NCBI GenBank assembly: GCA_949358305.1
Contig: OX442314.1
Span: 58,351,369 to 58,415,368, forward strand
DNA: 64,000 nucleotides
Direction: 5' to 3'
Origin: Strigamia acuminata
Lineage: Eukaryota; Arthropoda; Chilopoda; Geophilomorpha; Linotaeniidae
Shown here: one piece after another, positions 1-10,036 of the stretch
Numbering within the stretch: the stretch's first letter is position 1
How the letters are laid out: each line of letters opens with the position of its first letter
The notes under the pieces: model-generated
The model's input: the letters and a program-made list of their open reading frames with translations, nothing else
The model's database searches: none
What the model was told of the DNA's origin: nothing
Program-made: the position numbers and the translations under genes

Positions 1-312
1 CTACTAGAGAGATAGCCAATCCCACATTTTCCATTTTAAAATGGATAAAAGGAAGAAAAGCATTCAAGGGCCTTAAGTTGATTACTGGGCGAAACCCCCC
101 GTCCTTCTTGGTTACCACGAAGAGAGAGGAAATAAATTCGCCGGGGCAGTGTGCCACCGGGGAGATGGCCCCTTTTACCAACATTTCCAAAACCTCCTTG
201 TCAATGATGGTGGACACCTCCCGAGAAAAGCTCGCAGCAGGGGGGCGTTGGTTCACCGGGGGCTGAACAAACTCCAGCTTGAAACCTGCAACGGTGGAAA
301 GGACCCAGGCAT
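1..312 (-). CDS. DIRS-type retrotransposon reverse transcriptase, N-terminal part (exon 3, runs off the window)
   Basis: Read on the minus strand from 312 to 1 the frame stays open and gives the start of a reverse transcriptase of the DIRS/Ngaro kind. Visible motifs are GEFISSLFVV, KKDGGFRPVINLRPLN and HFKME, which match the finger region typical of DIRS-group RTs rather than Ty3/gypsy or BEL. The exon starts after a TTCTTCAG acceptor at 313-315 and continues the phase-1 frame of the gag exon ending at 410, through a 97-nt intron. The catalytic YxDD box, RNase H and the tyrosine recombinase expected of a DIRS element would lie left of the window. The equivalent exon in copy B is lost in the assembly gap. 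Confidence 0.75.
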
Positions 313-409
313 CTGAAGAAATCAGGCGCCAGGTGGCCAAACAGGCCGGCAAGCGGCCGGTGAGTGGCAGAGAATCTACAAAGGAACAAAAGTCGCAAAA
401 GGATCTTAC

Positions 410-1829
410 CCTCTCTAGTGAAAGAAGCACGCCCCCGTCCCGCTAGGGCTGCTGAGCCGGAAAGCGATCTCTGGTTGCAAGGCGACGCTCTTGCACGTAA
501 CGCACTTCCCTGTACGGACGTCTGTCGGGCTGCCTAAAGAGCGCGGGGCGCGCAGGGCCCTGTTGAGAGGCGGCGGGGCGTCGTCGAGCGGTGGACAGCT
601 TGCCACGTGCCCGGTCGATGGCTGAGATCTCTTCGGAATGCTGCTTAAAGGCGGCCATGAATCCGCCGCCAAAAAGGAACTCCCCTTTGGAGTCGCGGAA
701 CTTGGCGGAGAGGGCAGCGTTCTTGCCACCCAAGCTGCTGATGACATTAAAGCGCCTCTCGTTGGAAAGGGAGTCCGACGCCGTGGAAACTAGCAGGAGA
801 ATGGCCTTGGCGGCCTCCAAAGTCTCAGATCGAGAAAGGGGTCTGAAAAATAAGAAGAATGAATAAATAAATCCAAAAATTGAGAGAAAAAACCCACTCT
901 CTCATAACTGCAGAATCAAGAATCTTTGACGCAACCGCGCCAACTTTCAAAACCAGAAGGTCAACACTTTTGAGAAAATTCTCCCGGGGGAAAGAGAACG
1001 AGGTGGCGCGTCCCCCGATGTACGCCTTTACGTCGTCGTCCAGCTCTTTGCGCTTGAGCGCCGGAACGAGCTCCAAAGGGCGTGGGAAAGCCGCAGAAAC
1101 TTTCTTCAAAGCCGAAACTGACGGGTGTGAAGCAAGAATTTCCTGGATACGCTCGGCAGACTTCTTAGCAATAGAAGGTGCAGCGCCGGATTCCACATCC
1201 GAATCCGAATCGTCGCCGACAGAAACAGCTGGCTGCCTGCTTAGGGAGCGGACCTGAGCTCTTAACCTGGAAACTTCGTCTCGAAGATCCACAAAAACGT
1301 CGTCTTGACGTGGGGGCGGCGTAAAAAAGTCCTCTTCCGGTGCGTAGTCCAAATCGGACTCGGGGTCGCGGAAAAGCAGAGGAGAATCGCCCGCATCCGG
1401 GGAAGAAGAAGTACGACGGTCGCTGTGACGGTCGCCAAGATGGGCGCCGTGACGATCGCCAGAAATGTCGTCGTGATGGTCGCCGTGACGGTCAGCACGG
1501 TTCGGTACGAAGGTCGCAGACGCAGAGCGAGACATGCGCTGACCCGACGTCCGAGAAGAGTCCCTCGCGAAAAGTGGGCGCGTTTCGCGGGACAACGTTT
1601 GAGAAAACGTCAGCAAGTCTTGAAGACCTTGTAGAAAATGTGGCGTTTGCGACACGACCGGCTCGGTCACGTCGACGCGACGTTCAACATGGCGGGATGC
1701 CTCGACGACGGCGTCGGCCACGTTGGGGCCCGACGTTTCATCCACGACAGCGGTTCTCGCCGTTTTCTGCTTGTTGGCAGCTGGGCGGCCACGTTTGGAC
1801 GGGCCACCGGCGTTATTATCATCCGCCAT
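410..1829 (-). pseudogene. DIRS-type gag-like protein, copy A (two exons, frameshifted)
   Basis: The protein starts at the ATG at 1827-1829 (MADDNNAGG). The first ~45 residues are basic and resemble a nuclear-targeting region (SKRGRPAANKQK). A charged, Arg/Asp/His-rich repeat (DRHGDHHDD..DRHGAHLGDRHSDRR) follows, then an acidic stretch and a helical region. Exon 1 runs 1829-898 with a GTGGGT donor. Exon 2 runs 842-410, with its acceptor at 843-845 and a GTAAGA donor, and leads in phase 1 into the RT exon. In exon 2 this copy lacks 22 bases present in copy B near 14460-14490, which breaks the frame after FPAQQP. DIRS gag is poorly conserved, so the name rests on its place directly upstream of a DIRS RT. 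The two introns could instead be read as separate ORFs. Confidence 0.65.
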
Positions 1830-3032
1830 GGTAAGAAAAACGACAAAACTAACCCGAAAAACAGCAGCGAAAAATTATCCTGTAAACCAAAATGGCAGAA
1901 GAAATTAGACTGGAGATTCGTACTGTCCATAGCCCAGAGTAAGAGTGTAACCTGGCGGTGGATTTTTCTTTAAAGTTCTGTGTTAAAATGGAGAAATTAG
2001 ACAATTCCTAAATTAGCACATTTATTTTCACTGTTGTATAATTAAAATTTGGGCTTCGTCAAGCCCTAGAACAGGTCATTCCACACATTATAATAAAAAA
2101 AAAATAAAAAAAGACTCATTTTTAAGCGCTGTGGAGTGGAAGTACGAATTAAAATTATGATTTACGGCAAACGTAAGCAAACCGGAGCGCCACCTGGCGG
2201 AACCCGTGTTTTTAAATGGATGCCATAATGTTCGCCCGATACAAATTTGGATGTTTTCGGCACTAAAGAAGGATTTAAAAATTCTGAAACCACGCTCATT
2301 TTATTGGAAATTGCATTCTGCACAAGTCTGTATGTTTCTTTTTTCGATTTGGTAAAAAAAAGTACGTTTTTTTTTACGATTGTAGCCGGCGACGACAGGG
2401 TCAATTTAGTAAGAAATTTCAATTTGACCATAAAAACAAAAAATATGAAAAATGAACGGTTTAAAAATTTAAAAGTATATTTCCTGTGCAGAATTTGCCG
2501 CTCTTTCAAATGGTGCTGATAAATTTTTGATCTGAGCTACATTTTTTTTTATTTGCTAAAAAACGATTTGTCCTTTGGCAAATTTTTAGTATGGATTCAA
2601 ATTTTGCAGGGATACAGCATAAAAGCCTTTTTCAAAAACGTAGTTTTTTTGGTTTATTTGTTAAACCTTTTTTAGTTGCAATAGCCAAAGGAATAGACTT
2701 GTTACATTTTTTATTTTAAAAACTAAGCATGAAGTAAAAACAAACTAAATGGAGCTTTAACTAATGGAACATTACCCTTACATTACCCTTACAATTGCAC
2801 CGAAGGGAAAAATTGCGCGAAATGCTATACATTTTCGAATGCATTAATTCGGCATATCTCAAAATATTTTTTAAAATTTATTTTAGAACTAAATAGGCTG
2901 TTTCCTGTTTGAAATACAATTGACATGTCAAGATGTGCGCAGGGGAATCAGGAGGATGAGGGAACCAGGGAAGATATATTGCACGTCATGAAACATACGA
3001 ATAAAATATACTAGATCTTAAATTTCACTTAC
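1830..3032. other. AT-rich spacer between DIRS gag and channel exon
   Basis: No coding frame I can support. It may hold the left-hand terminal repeat of the DIRS element. A short hairpin (GGGCTT-CGTC-AAGCCC) lies near 2051-2066 and a partial palindrome, GCGCCACCTGGCGG, near 2189-2202. All of it is repeated in copy B at about 15874-17067. Confidence 0.5.
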
Positions 3033-3783
3033 ATCGGCTGCAGAAATATCGCACTCTGAGGCAGCTTTCCATAATTTGAGTGGATCGGTTGCGAATTCAG
3101 TTGACGGATGGAGTAAGTCAAAGAGCTGGAAACGATGAGGATCAATTTTCTGTCGTTCAACGAATTCCTCTTTAGCTTTTAATATTTCGTCAGTTTCTGT
3201 ACAAATGATGACGAGTGGAAGATGAATTATTTTGTCTCTGACGAGAGTAATCGTTTTGACGAGTGGATAATCAAAGTAAGAATTAATTGAAGTGTAAATT
3301 TGGTGACTGGAGATAAAAATTAGAAATAGCAGCACGACATTTTTCAATTTATTTCTTTTGTCGGGCGTTTTCTGCTTTTCTTTTAGTATTTCTTGAATTT
3401 TATCTCGCAACTGGCAATCTTTGCTTTTCCTTTTTTTGTACACAATTAGAAGCATTTTGCAGCAGTGAACAAATATTTCCGCGAGTATTAAACATGACAT
3501 TCCAAAATATAGTCCGATGTTTCCGCCAATGTCACATAGTAAAGTGATGATGTCGTAAGAATGTCGTTCTTGCAATGTCCGAACGTAATTATTCACAACA
3601 AAGATTTCGACAATAGTCTCTTTCTCAGAATGAGGTACATCATAACGGTCCGTGCTGAGCTGTGTCACTTTACATACTCCAAGACATTTGCACTTGTGGT
3701 AAGCAGATAACAAATCGCTGCGTTGTTTTCGCTGATAAGTGTAATTGCATTCTGGTAGATTTCGTGCATCATGAAACGGATAT
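3033..3783 (-). CDS. DEG/ENaC channel exon joining the C-terminal half of one channel to the N-terminal half of another (copy A)
   Basis: This exon is bounded by a TTTCAG acceptor just above 3783 and a GTAAGT donor below 3033, and is open for 250 codons. In order it encodes: a Cys-rich extracellular segment (YPFHDARNLPEC, CKCLGVCK), as found before TM2 in degenerin/ENaC channels; TM2 with LLCDIGGNIGLYFGMS, whose G-M-S fits the GxS selectivity filter; a basic cytoplasmic linker of about 35 residues; then TM1 (VVLLFLIFISSHQIYTSI), a DYPLV motif and LPLVIICTE, the hallmark of the N-terminal half (normally FPAVTICN). There is no stop between TM2 and TM1, which an ordinary two-TM channel would have. 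The exon starts in the phase used by the upstream Cys-rich exon in copy B and ends in phase 0, like the N-terminal exon at 27039. Copy A has no upstream exons because the duplication ends in the intron. Confidence 0.75.
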
Positions 3784-3899
3784 CTGAAATCGAAATTAGT
3801 ATTACTTCAGTGTGTTCAGTAACTATTGTGATCAAAGAAGGTAATGAACAACACATGGCTTTAGTATATGTGAGTCTCGAGCGAACGATTTCTTTGTTA

Positions 3900-4368
3900 A
3901 CCCTATGGCGCGCATGCGGATTTCGCGGAGTGCGAAAGGGACCCTATATTTAACATTACGGCGGCCTATACCTTGACCCCCTGTTCGCAGTCTCGTGGCG
4001 GATTCTGCGGATTTCACCTATTCGTACAATCCGCACGATCGCGCGTGTTTTATCATTCTTGGCAAACCGTTTTTTGAAAACGCGTTGTAACGCATCCTCA
4101 ACTTTACAAATCTCGCTTAGCGCGATCGCGCTATAACGCTTCTTCGTGTCCAACAAAAACAGCCGATTAAAAACGAAACTTCGGGTTTCGCTAAAACGCG
4201 ATTTTGATATCGGGAAGGGCACGTGACCACGTGGGTAAAAATAGAATCGAGTTTCGTGAAAACCTAATTTGGAGAAACGGCGTGGTGGTTTTGCGAAATA
4301 TATCACATGTCACGTGATCGGACGTTGGATCTCGTACATAAACGTTCGTGCCTGGTCAAACCAGAGTC
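3900..4368. other. CpG-rich spacer, no gene seen
   Basis: Sequence composition changes abruptly here from AT-rich to CpG-rich. There is no supported reading frame. CACGTG-type palindromes occur near 4220 and 4305; the second is shared with 9600. Confidence 0.4.
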
Positions 4369-4741
4369 TTTAAAAAATATAAATGCATTTCCCGATCATA
4401 GGATTAATTTCGCGCCGTGTGCTCCAGTCATTAATTAGGTTATCTTCGTCGCAACTCGTCATAATAAAATTTTTACAGAAAATCAATCGTTTCGTATTTT
4501 ATTTTCACTTTCCGGGAGTCTCGCGTCGTCGTAGTCGACGCGAGTCTCACCGAACGCGTTCTGCGGGTTCGGCGAGCGTTTTCAGATCGGGGCGGACCGT
4601 CTCGTATAGTACCGGGCGCGCCTCCCCAACTGACCGGTCGATGGTTATATAGTTTAAAATTTCCTCGACCGAGTAAACGGTCGATGCTTCAGCGTCCGGT
4701 CGATGATGTGGCATTTGTGCGCGTTCATCCCGTGTCTCTCA

Positions 4742-4761
4742 GACTGGCCTTCGGGCCGGTC
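4742..4761. other. UUCG-capped hairpin, module 1
   Basis: An 8-bp stem GACTGGCC/GGCCGGTC (one T-G pair) closes a TTCG loop. It is followed by an AAAT microsatellite at 4762-4806. The same hairpin sits at the same place in four other modules. Confidence 0.8.
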
Positions 4762-4765
4762 AAAA

Positions 4766-4804
<39 letters not shown>

Positions 4805-4806
4805 AT
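4762..4806. repeat. (AAAT)n microsatellite
   Basis: About eleven tandem AAAT units directly after the hairpin. Shorter versions follow the other hairpins. Confidence 0.95.
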
Positions 4807-5334
4807 TGGCCGTAAAATTGGGGCAACTGGGGTCGCTGAGCGGCGGCGGTGGCGGCAGCAACGACAGCCCCGACGACTCGCCCCGAAAATAAGTTTCCGC
4901 GTCGGCATCCGTTCGTTCGTTCGTTCGTTTAAACGTGCGCGCGGTCGCGTGCATCCTACTCGTGTCTGACGTGGCGATCGGTACGGAGTAAAAAAAAATC
5001 ACCCGAAAAAGGAAAGACGATTAAAATTTTAATTCTCCGGTCGTGGCACCGACTTTGCGGTCCGTGCTTTAACCGATAATTAGGTTATCTTCGTCGTAAT
5101 TCGTTGGAATAAAAATTTTATAGAAAATGAGCCGTTTCGTATTTTATTTTCATCTTCCGGGGGTCTCGCGCCGTCGTTGTGGACGGGAGTCTTCCCGAAC
5201 ACGTTCGATGGGTTTTGCCAACACTTTCAGATCGAACTCGGGACTCGGGCCCGCCGCTCGGTCGAGCGGCGCACAGTACCCGCCGAGCGGCGCGGTATCC
5301 GATATAAAAACACCCTTGCTTCGCCACGGTCTCA

Positions 5335-5354
5335 GACTGGCCTTCGGGCCGGTC
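5335..5354. other. UUCG-capped hairpin, module 2
   Basis: Same 20-nt stem-loop as at 4742, followed by a short AAAT tract at 5356-5384. Confidence 0.8.
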
Positions 5355-5953
5355 AAAATAATAAATAAATAAATAAATAAATAAGTCCGAAAATGGAACG
5401 TATCCGTCCCGACGAATAGATGCGGTTGGGGTCGTTGAGCGACGGCGGCGGCAGCGGCAGCCTTGACGACTCGCCCCGAAAATAAGTTTCCGCGTCGGCA
5501 TCCGTTCGTTCGTTCGTTCGTTTATACGTGCGCGCGGTCGCGTGCATCCTACTCGTGTCTGACGTGGCGATCGGTACGGAGTAAAAAATATCACCCGAAA
5601 AAGAAAGACGATTAAATTTTTAATTCTCCGGTCGTGGCACCGACTCTGCGGTTCGTACTTTAACCGTTAATTAGATTATCTTCGTCGTAATTTACCGGGA
5701 AAAAAAATTTGTAGGGAATCCGTTGTTTTGTATTTTATTGTCATCTTCCGGGGGTCTCGCGCCGTCCCAGTCGATGGGAGTCTTTCTCAACACGTTCGAT
5801 GGGTTTTGCCAACACTTTCAGATCGCCAGCGGAACTCGGGCCCGCCGCTCGGTCGAGCGGCTCAGTACCCGCCGGGCGGCGTGGTAGCCGGGTTCTCGCT
5901 TCCAGTGGCTGTAGGCGTCCTTCTTGAACGCCTTCCTCGCTCTCTCGGTCTCA

Positions 5954-5973
5954 GACTGGCCTTCGGGCCGGTC
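5954..5973. other. UUCG-capped hairpin, module 3
   Basis: Same 20-nt stem-loop as at 4742, followed by a short AAT/AAAT tract. Confidence 0.8.
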
Positions 5974-7075
5974 AAAATAATAAATAAATGAAGAAACAAA
6001 TAAATCGGAAATAGAACGCGCCCGTCCCGACGAGAATAGGGGCAAATGGTGTCGTTGAGCGGCGACGGCGGCGGCAACCCCGACGACTCGTCCCAAAAAT
6101 AAGCTCCCACATCGACACTCATCCGTTAGTCTAAACCTCTTGACGTGCATTCTACTCGCGTCCGACAGATTCGGTTCGTTGTGGGCATAGAAAACATCCG
6201 CACACCGATACGGCATGTTTCGACGTCGATGCGCGACCGCGAAGCCGAGTCCCCGGCGACGTACATACTCGCACAAGCGCGTTCGCGCGCGCGATATTGC
6301 GTGTGATGCGATGCCGATGAGCTCGACACGGTCTTTCGACGCGGGCGTCGATAATAATGTCCGTCAACGTGGATAAATGCCCGCAGAGTGCTTTGTGTTT
6401 ATGGCAACGCACCGGGACGCAATTAACCAACCACTTACGAAAATTCAAAACATAATTGTTTAACAAAAGGAAACTCGTATAATGTTGAAACGATAAAGAA
6501 AACGCAAAATTTAGATTCAAATTCAGATTCGAATTGGGTAAGATTAGGTCAGGTTAGACCCACAAACTCTGGGGGAGCGACACGAAAATGAAAAGGGCGC
6601 ACCTATCGCTTATAGATGTCTGGCGATCGACAATGGGTGGACGATTAAAGTTTAAATTTCGGATCGTGGTATCGGTTTCGCGGTTCGTATTCCAATAGTT
6701 AATCACATTATCTTTGTACCAAACGACCGATACAAAAGTTTTGTAAAATATCCGCCGTTTTATATTTTAATTTCACCTTCCAGTTGCCACGCGCTGTCGT
6801 AGTTGGTGCGAATCTCCATCAACGCATTCGACGGGCTTCGAGAGTGATTCCAGTAATCCAGACCAATCCTGGCCCTCGCGGAAATCCGGAGGGTTTTGGT
6901 TTTCCGCGATTGTTTTACTCACTTCTGTGGTTTTTCTACTGTATGAGTTAATAGATGTTCTTTTGAACGTCTCTCTCTGTACAGAATACGGGGCAGCTGG
7001 CGCCGACAAGCACCGGCAGCCCCAAACAATTTGTTCAAAAATAAGCTTCTGCAAGATGTTTCGTAAAAAAACCCG

Positions 7076-7600
7076 ACGGGATTCCCATTTTTAACATTAT
7101 GGTGTTTTTTTTTTTTATTGCCACCAAAGCGCGCTACCACCGCAAATTTTCCCGCGTTTGCCATGTACGCGCCGAAAACCACAGGCAATGAACTTTTCCA
7201 CAAACTGAAAAACAAAATATATGGGTAAGCGCACATGGGCGAATAAAACAAGATTAGCCCAGTTTCGGAATTTATTGGGTCGACGTTTTGTATTCACGCG
7301 TGACGGGGGCACCACATGTGGAAAACGCGCGAATCACGCGCGTCTACGCACATTGGAAACTTAGTATTAACGTTCGTTTCGAGTTAAATAAAAACGACGA
7401 CCGTGACGAGGACCACAAAGACGGCGATAGCAGGATTCGTCGGAACAACGAGGATTGCCAACGAGAGAGACCCGTTCATTCGCCAACGCTCCATAGTTCA
7501 AACTTAAATCGTTCTCGGACTGCCACCAGATGTCACATCAGCCGCTCACGACATACACACACTTTGGTTCGGCAGCTTATATCAAACGCGCGCGTTTCAT
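7076..7600. promoter_or_regulatory. Spacer and likely promoter region of the zinc-finger gene
   Basis: No coding frame is supported. The last ~100 bases lead into a 5' untranslated exon that ends at 7637 with a strong donor (GTAAGT). A TATATCAA-like element lies near 7578. The position upstream of a spliced gene is the main argument; no promoter motif is decisive. Confidence 0.35.
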
Positions 7601-7700
7601 CTTCCGTCTGATCCTCACTACCACCTCGTGTTCGTTGGTAAGTAAGTTTGATGCTTTGTGTGATTTCTCGGTCAATGGACCACGCCCACGACCACAATCA

Positions 7701-7703
<3 letters not shown>

Positions 7704-7756
<53 letters not shown>
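7704..7756. repeat. (CT)n microsatellite in the first intron of the zinc-finger gene
   Basis: About 26 CT units, sitting just upstream of the TTTACTTTCAG acceptor at 7770, so the repeat may extend the polypyrimidine tract. Confidence 0.95.
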
Positions 7757-7758
<2 letters not shown>

Positions 7759-7800
7759 ATTTACTTTCAGTTGTTTACTCGTCTCACAAACAAAAGGAAA

Positions 7801-8349
7801 ATGGCGGAAGCACCACAAGAGGAGGGTGGCGGCAGGTCATACTCCTGCGCTCTATGCGATGATAAACACCCCGATAGTAAGAAACGGTTATTTATTTACT
7901 TATTATTTTATATCTTTTGTTCTATATCTTTTATTTATTTTATATACATAAATATTTTTTAATTTTATTTTAATTTTTTTCTTCTTCTTCTTCTCCCCCG
8001 CCCCATGTGCCTCAGGACCGAACGGATTCTTCTGCGTCGACGTCTTTCGCCATCAGCGACAGCGACACAACATCCACAAGGACGTGAAAAATTTCTCGCG
8101 CGAGCTCGTCTGTCTGGCATCGGTGAGTGTCCGATTATCCTCTTCACTCACACACTAGTTAACTAATTCGTATTTTTATTTTTTCCCCTTTCTTCTTAGG
8201 CGTTGAAACGAGTGCACCGACTCAACGGGCGACGCTGTCCGTTTTGTGCGGCGACGCCCTCTCCCGGGGATCTCGTCACTCATTGGGCGGAGGCACACGA
8301 TTACCAAGCGCCCGCCGGAAACGATGGAGGTGGCGTCAATGGACATTAG
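7801..8349 (+). CDS. Small two-zinc-finger protein, three coding exons (110 aa)
   Basis: Coding exons are 7801-7876, 8016-8122 and 8200-8349, joined through GT-AG introns with no stop, in 76 + 107 + 150 nt = 111 codons including TAG. A non-coding exon ends at 7637 (GTAAGT donor) and the ATG exon begins at 7771 after TTTACTTTCAG. The predicted protein begins MAEAPQEEGGG. It has a first C2H2-type site spread over exons 1 and 2 (CALC, then HQRQRH) with an extra Cys (FFCVDVF), and a second compact finger in exon 3 (CPFC, 11 residues, H-X4-H), with a basic stretch between. The tail is glycine-rich and ends GGVNGH. A polyadenylation signal AATAAA lies at 8469-8474. I do not recognise the family. 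Nucleic-acid or protein binding is plausible from the fingers only. The gene sits between module blocks and faces the gene at 8553. Confidence 0.6.
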
Positions 8350-8468
8350 TTTTTATTTAATTTTATTTTTTCCCCATAATTTGCACTGTCCAACTCTTCT
8401 TCATTTGCTTTTATTTGTTCTTTACTTTTTATTATTTATCTATTTATTTAATTTTTTTTTTTTTTTTT

Positions 8469-8474
8469 AATAAA
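8469..8474 (+). terminator. Polyadenylation signal of the zinc-finger gene
   Basis: AATAAA 120 bases after the stop, about 75 bases from the oppositely oriented AATAAA at 8549-8554 of the convergent gene. Confidence 0.6.
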
Positions 8475-8548
8475 AAAGAAAACAAACAAAAAAAAATCCA
8501 CATTAATCATTGTTATTGTTATCATTATTACAAATACACGGTCAATTT

Positions 8549-8554
8549 TTTATT
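8549..8554 (-). terminator. Polyadenylation signal overlapping a stop codon
   Basis: On the minus strand the TAA stop of the gene above is followed directly by TAAAAA, so AATAAA overlaps the stop codon. This leaves almost no 3' untranslated region. Confidence 0.5.
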
Positions 8555-8834
8555 ATCCCGCATCTTCTTTGCCAGCCTCTCGATTCTCTTTCTGAGACTC
8601 GTCGCCGTCTCCTTCGTCTTTTTCTGATGTGACTCTTACCACACCCACATGGACTAACGCGCTCACCACTGAATGCGACAAAAGAACGTCTCCATCTGGA
8701 AGCATCTCGACTCTCATGGGGACGTTTCTGTTGCCTTCATTCTTTCGTTCCTCCTCCTTCGTCGCTCTTTGGACTATAAGATCCACCGTCTTCAACCTGC
8801 CCGTCGGCGCACGCGGGATGGAAGCGGCGGACGA
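8553..8834 (-). CDS. Terminal exon of an unrecognised gene (last 93 residues)
   Basis: A CTTTTCCAG acceptor lies just above 8834, and a phase-0 frame of 93 codons runs to the TAA at 8553-8555. The peptide (SSAASIPRAPTGRLKTVDL..) has a hydrophobic-charged middle part (NVPMRVEMLPDGDVLLSHSV) and ends in a Glu/Lys/Asp-rich tail (SEKDEGDGDESQKENRE) that looks disordered. The upstream exon was not found: the open frame above 8900 starting MYFVMKIGQ has only a weak donor in the wrong phase. Convergent with the zinc-finger gene. I cannot assign a function. Confidence 0.4.
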   Translation of the reverse strand, partial: SSAASIPRAPTGRLKTVDLIVQRATKEEERKNEGNRNVPMRVEMLPDGDVLLSHSVVSALVHVGVVRVTSEKDEGDGDESQKENREAGKEDAG

Positions 8835-8899
8835 CTGGAAAAGGAAAGAAAACAAATAAAAAAATAAAAAATAAACGAAAAAATGAACAAATAGTGAGA

Positions 8900-9640
8900 A
8901 TCTCAACGTGATACCCCTTTTTTTCAGATTTCACTTCCATTTGTCCAATTTTCATTACGAAGTACATTACATTACGTTTCGGTCACGGCTTCCGTCAGAT
9001 GGCGCTCTGGTTTACTTAAATTTTGCCGTAAATTGCTTTTTTCGCCTTTGTAACTATATTTGATCCAAAAACTAATGACGCCATCGTTTTCAGCGCCAAA
9101 TTACACGTAGGAAACCTCATTTAATCATTAAAATTGTTCAGTTTTAAAAATCAGTCTTTTTCAAATTTCCCACCAAATTTGCCACGCGGTTGCCGACTTC
9201 GGTGGATCGTAACGGTACTTTTTCTTGACCAAATTGAAAAATAAAAGATACAGGCAGGTGCAGATTTGGATTTCCAGTCGAATGAGACTGATTTCAAAAT
9301 TTATAAACCTCATTTCGAGATAGAAAACAATATTTTTCAGTTTGCGACGAAGATTTCTGCCTCCATTATAGCTTACGGGATCCGCCGAGTGGCGCTGTTT
9401 TCCATTACATTTCGCCGTAATTTAGCATTTTCTTCTTTTTAACTATATTTAATGCCAATTTCATATTTATAATTGGAAAATAGACCAAAAACTGCACCAG
9501 AAAAGTCTACTTTCCAATCGTCCGATTAATTTTTTAATTCATTTTTTTGGGATATTACACAAACCGGAAGTACCGGAAGTAGAAACATTACATACAGGTC
9601 ACGTGACCGGACGTCGAAGACGGACAGACAGAGCCGTTTC
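8900..9640. other. Spacer with a diverged ~90-bp direct repeat
   Basis: The segment near 8995-9075 (TGGCGCT.. GCCGTAA.. AACTATATTT) recurs in diverged form at 9390-9460. No gene seen. A GGTCACGTGACC palindrome lies at about 9597-9608. Confidence 0.45.
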
Positions 9641-10016
9641 ATTATTAGACTTTCTAAACACAAGGTTTAGAAGTCTAAAAAATAGAAATGCATTTCCCGA
9701 TCGTAGAATTAATTTTGTGCCACGTGCTCCAATCATTAATTAAATTATCTTCGCCGCAACTCACTGCCATAAAAGTTTTATAGAAAACCAATCGTTTCAT
9801 ATTTTATTTCCATCTCCCGGTGGTCTGGCGCCGTCATAGTCGACGGAAGTCTCTCCGAACACGTTCAACGGGCTTCACGAACGCTTTCAGATCGAATGCG
9901 GAACTCGGGCCCGCCGCTTGGTCGAGCGGCGCAGTACCCGCCGAGCGGCGTGGTAGCCGGGTTCTCGCGTATGGCGATAGGGGGTCCTTTCTAAACAAAC
10001 ACCTCTCTCGGTCTCA

Positions 10017-10036
10017 GACTGGCCTTCGGGTCGGTC
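10017..10036. other. UUCG-capped hairpin, module 4, with a stem-preserving change
   Basis: The 3' arm reads GGTCGGTC here instead of GGCCGGTC. The changed base turns a G-C pair into a G-T(U) pair, so the fold is kept. Confidence 0.75.

Larger units (their letters stand above)
1..3899. repeat. Segmental duplication, copy A
   Basis: This stretch is repeated nearly base for base at 14337-17743 continuing at 24127-24300 (offset 14044 through the gag region). The copies differ by scattered substitutions, a 22-bp difference near 430/14460 and a 10-bp difference near 2300. Homology stops at about 3899 and 24310. Copy A lacks the BEL insertion found in copy B. Copy B begins beside a 200-N gap, so either a recent duplication or two haplotypes joined by the assembler could explain it. 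Confidence 0.9.
4369..7075. repeat. Module array, block 1 (about 0.6-kb units)
   Basis: Successive diverged copies of one module occur here. Landmarks in each unit are an ATTAGGTTATCTTCGTCG-like start (4431, 5080, 5680, 6710), a TCTTCCGGGGGTCTCGC-like segment (4505, 5152, 5745), a UUCG hairpin (4742, 5335, 5954), an AAAT tract, and a conserved GACGACTCGTCCCAAAAATAAG-like end (4871, 5466, 6081). On the minus strand several units share an open peptide core of the form D(A/V)xxxxYFxxESSGL and end near AATAAA. The fourth unit (6660-7075) is degenerate. A second segment (6210-6480, giving RCHKHxxLxGH on the minus strand) recurs at 10240-10500 and 13370-13610. Confidence 0.75.

Noticed and set aside
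825-870. C-terminal hydrophobic tail (WIYLFILLIFQ) of the gag-like protein as a membrane anchor
   Set aside because: It is intron read-through. The donor at 898 and acceptor at 843 remove it and restore phase with exon 2.
4654-5002. Frames with LFIYLFIYLFIY repeats
   Set aside because: Translation of the AAAT microsatellite. Only the non-repeat part of the frame is discussed, as a possible module peptide.
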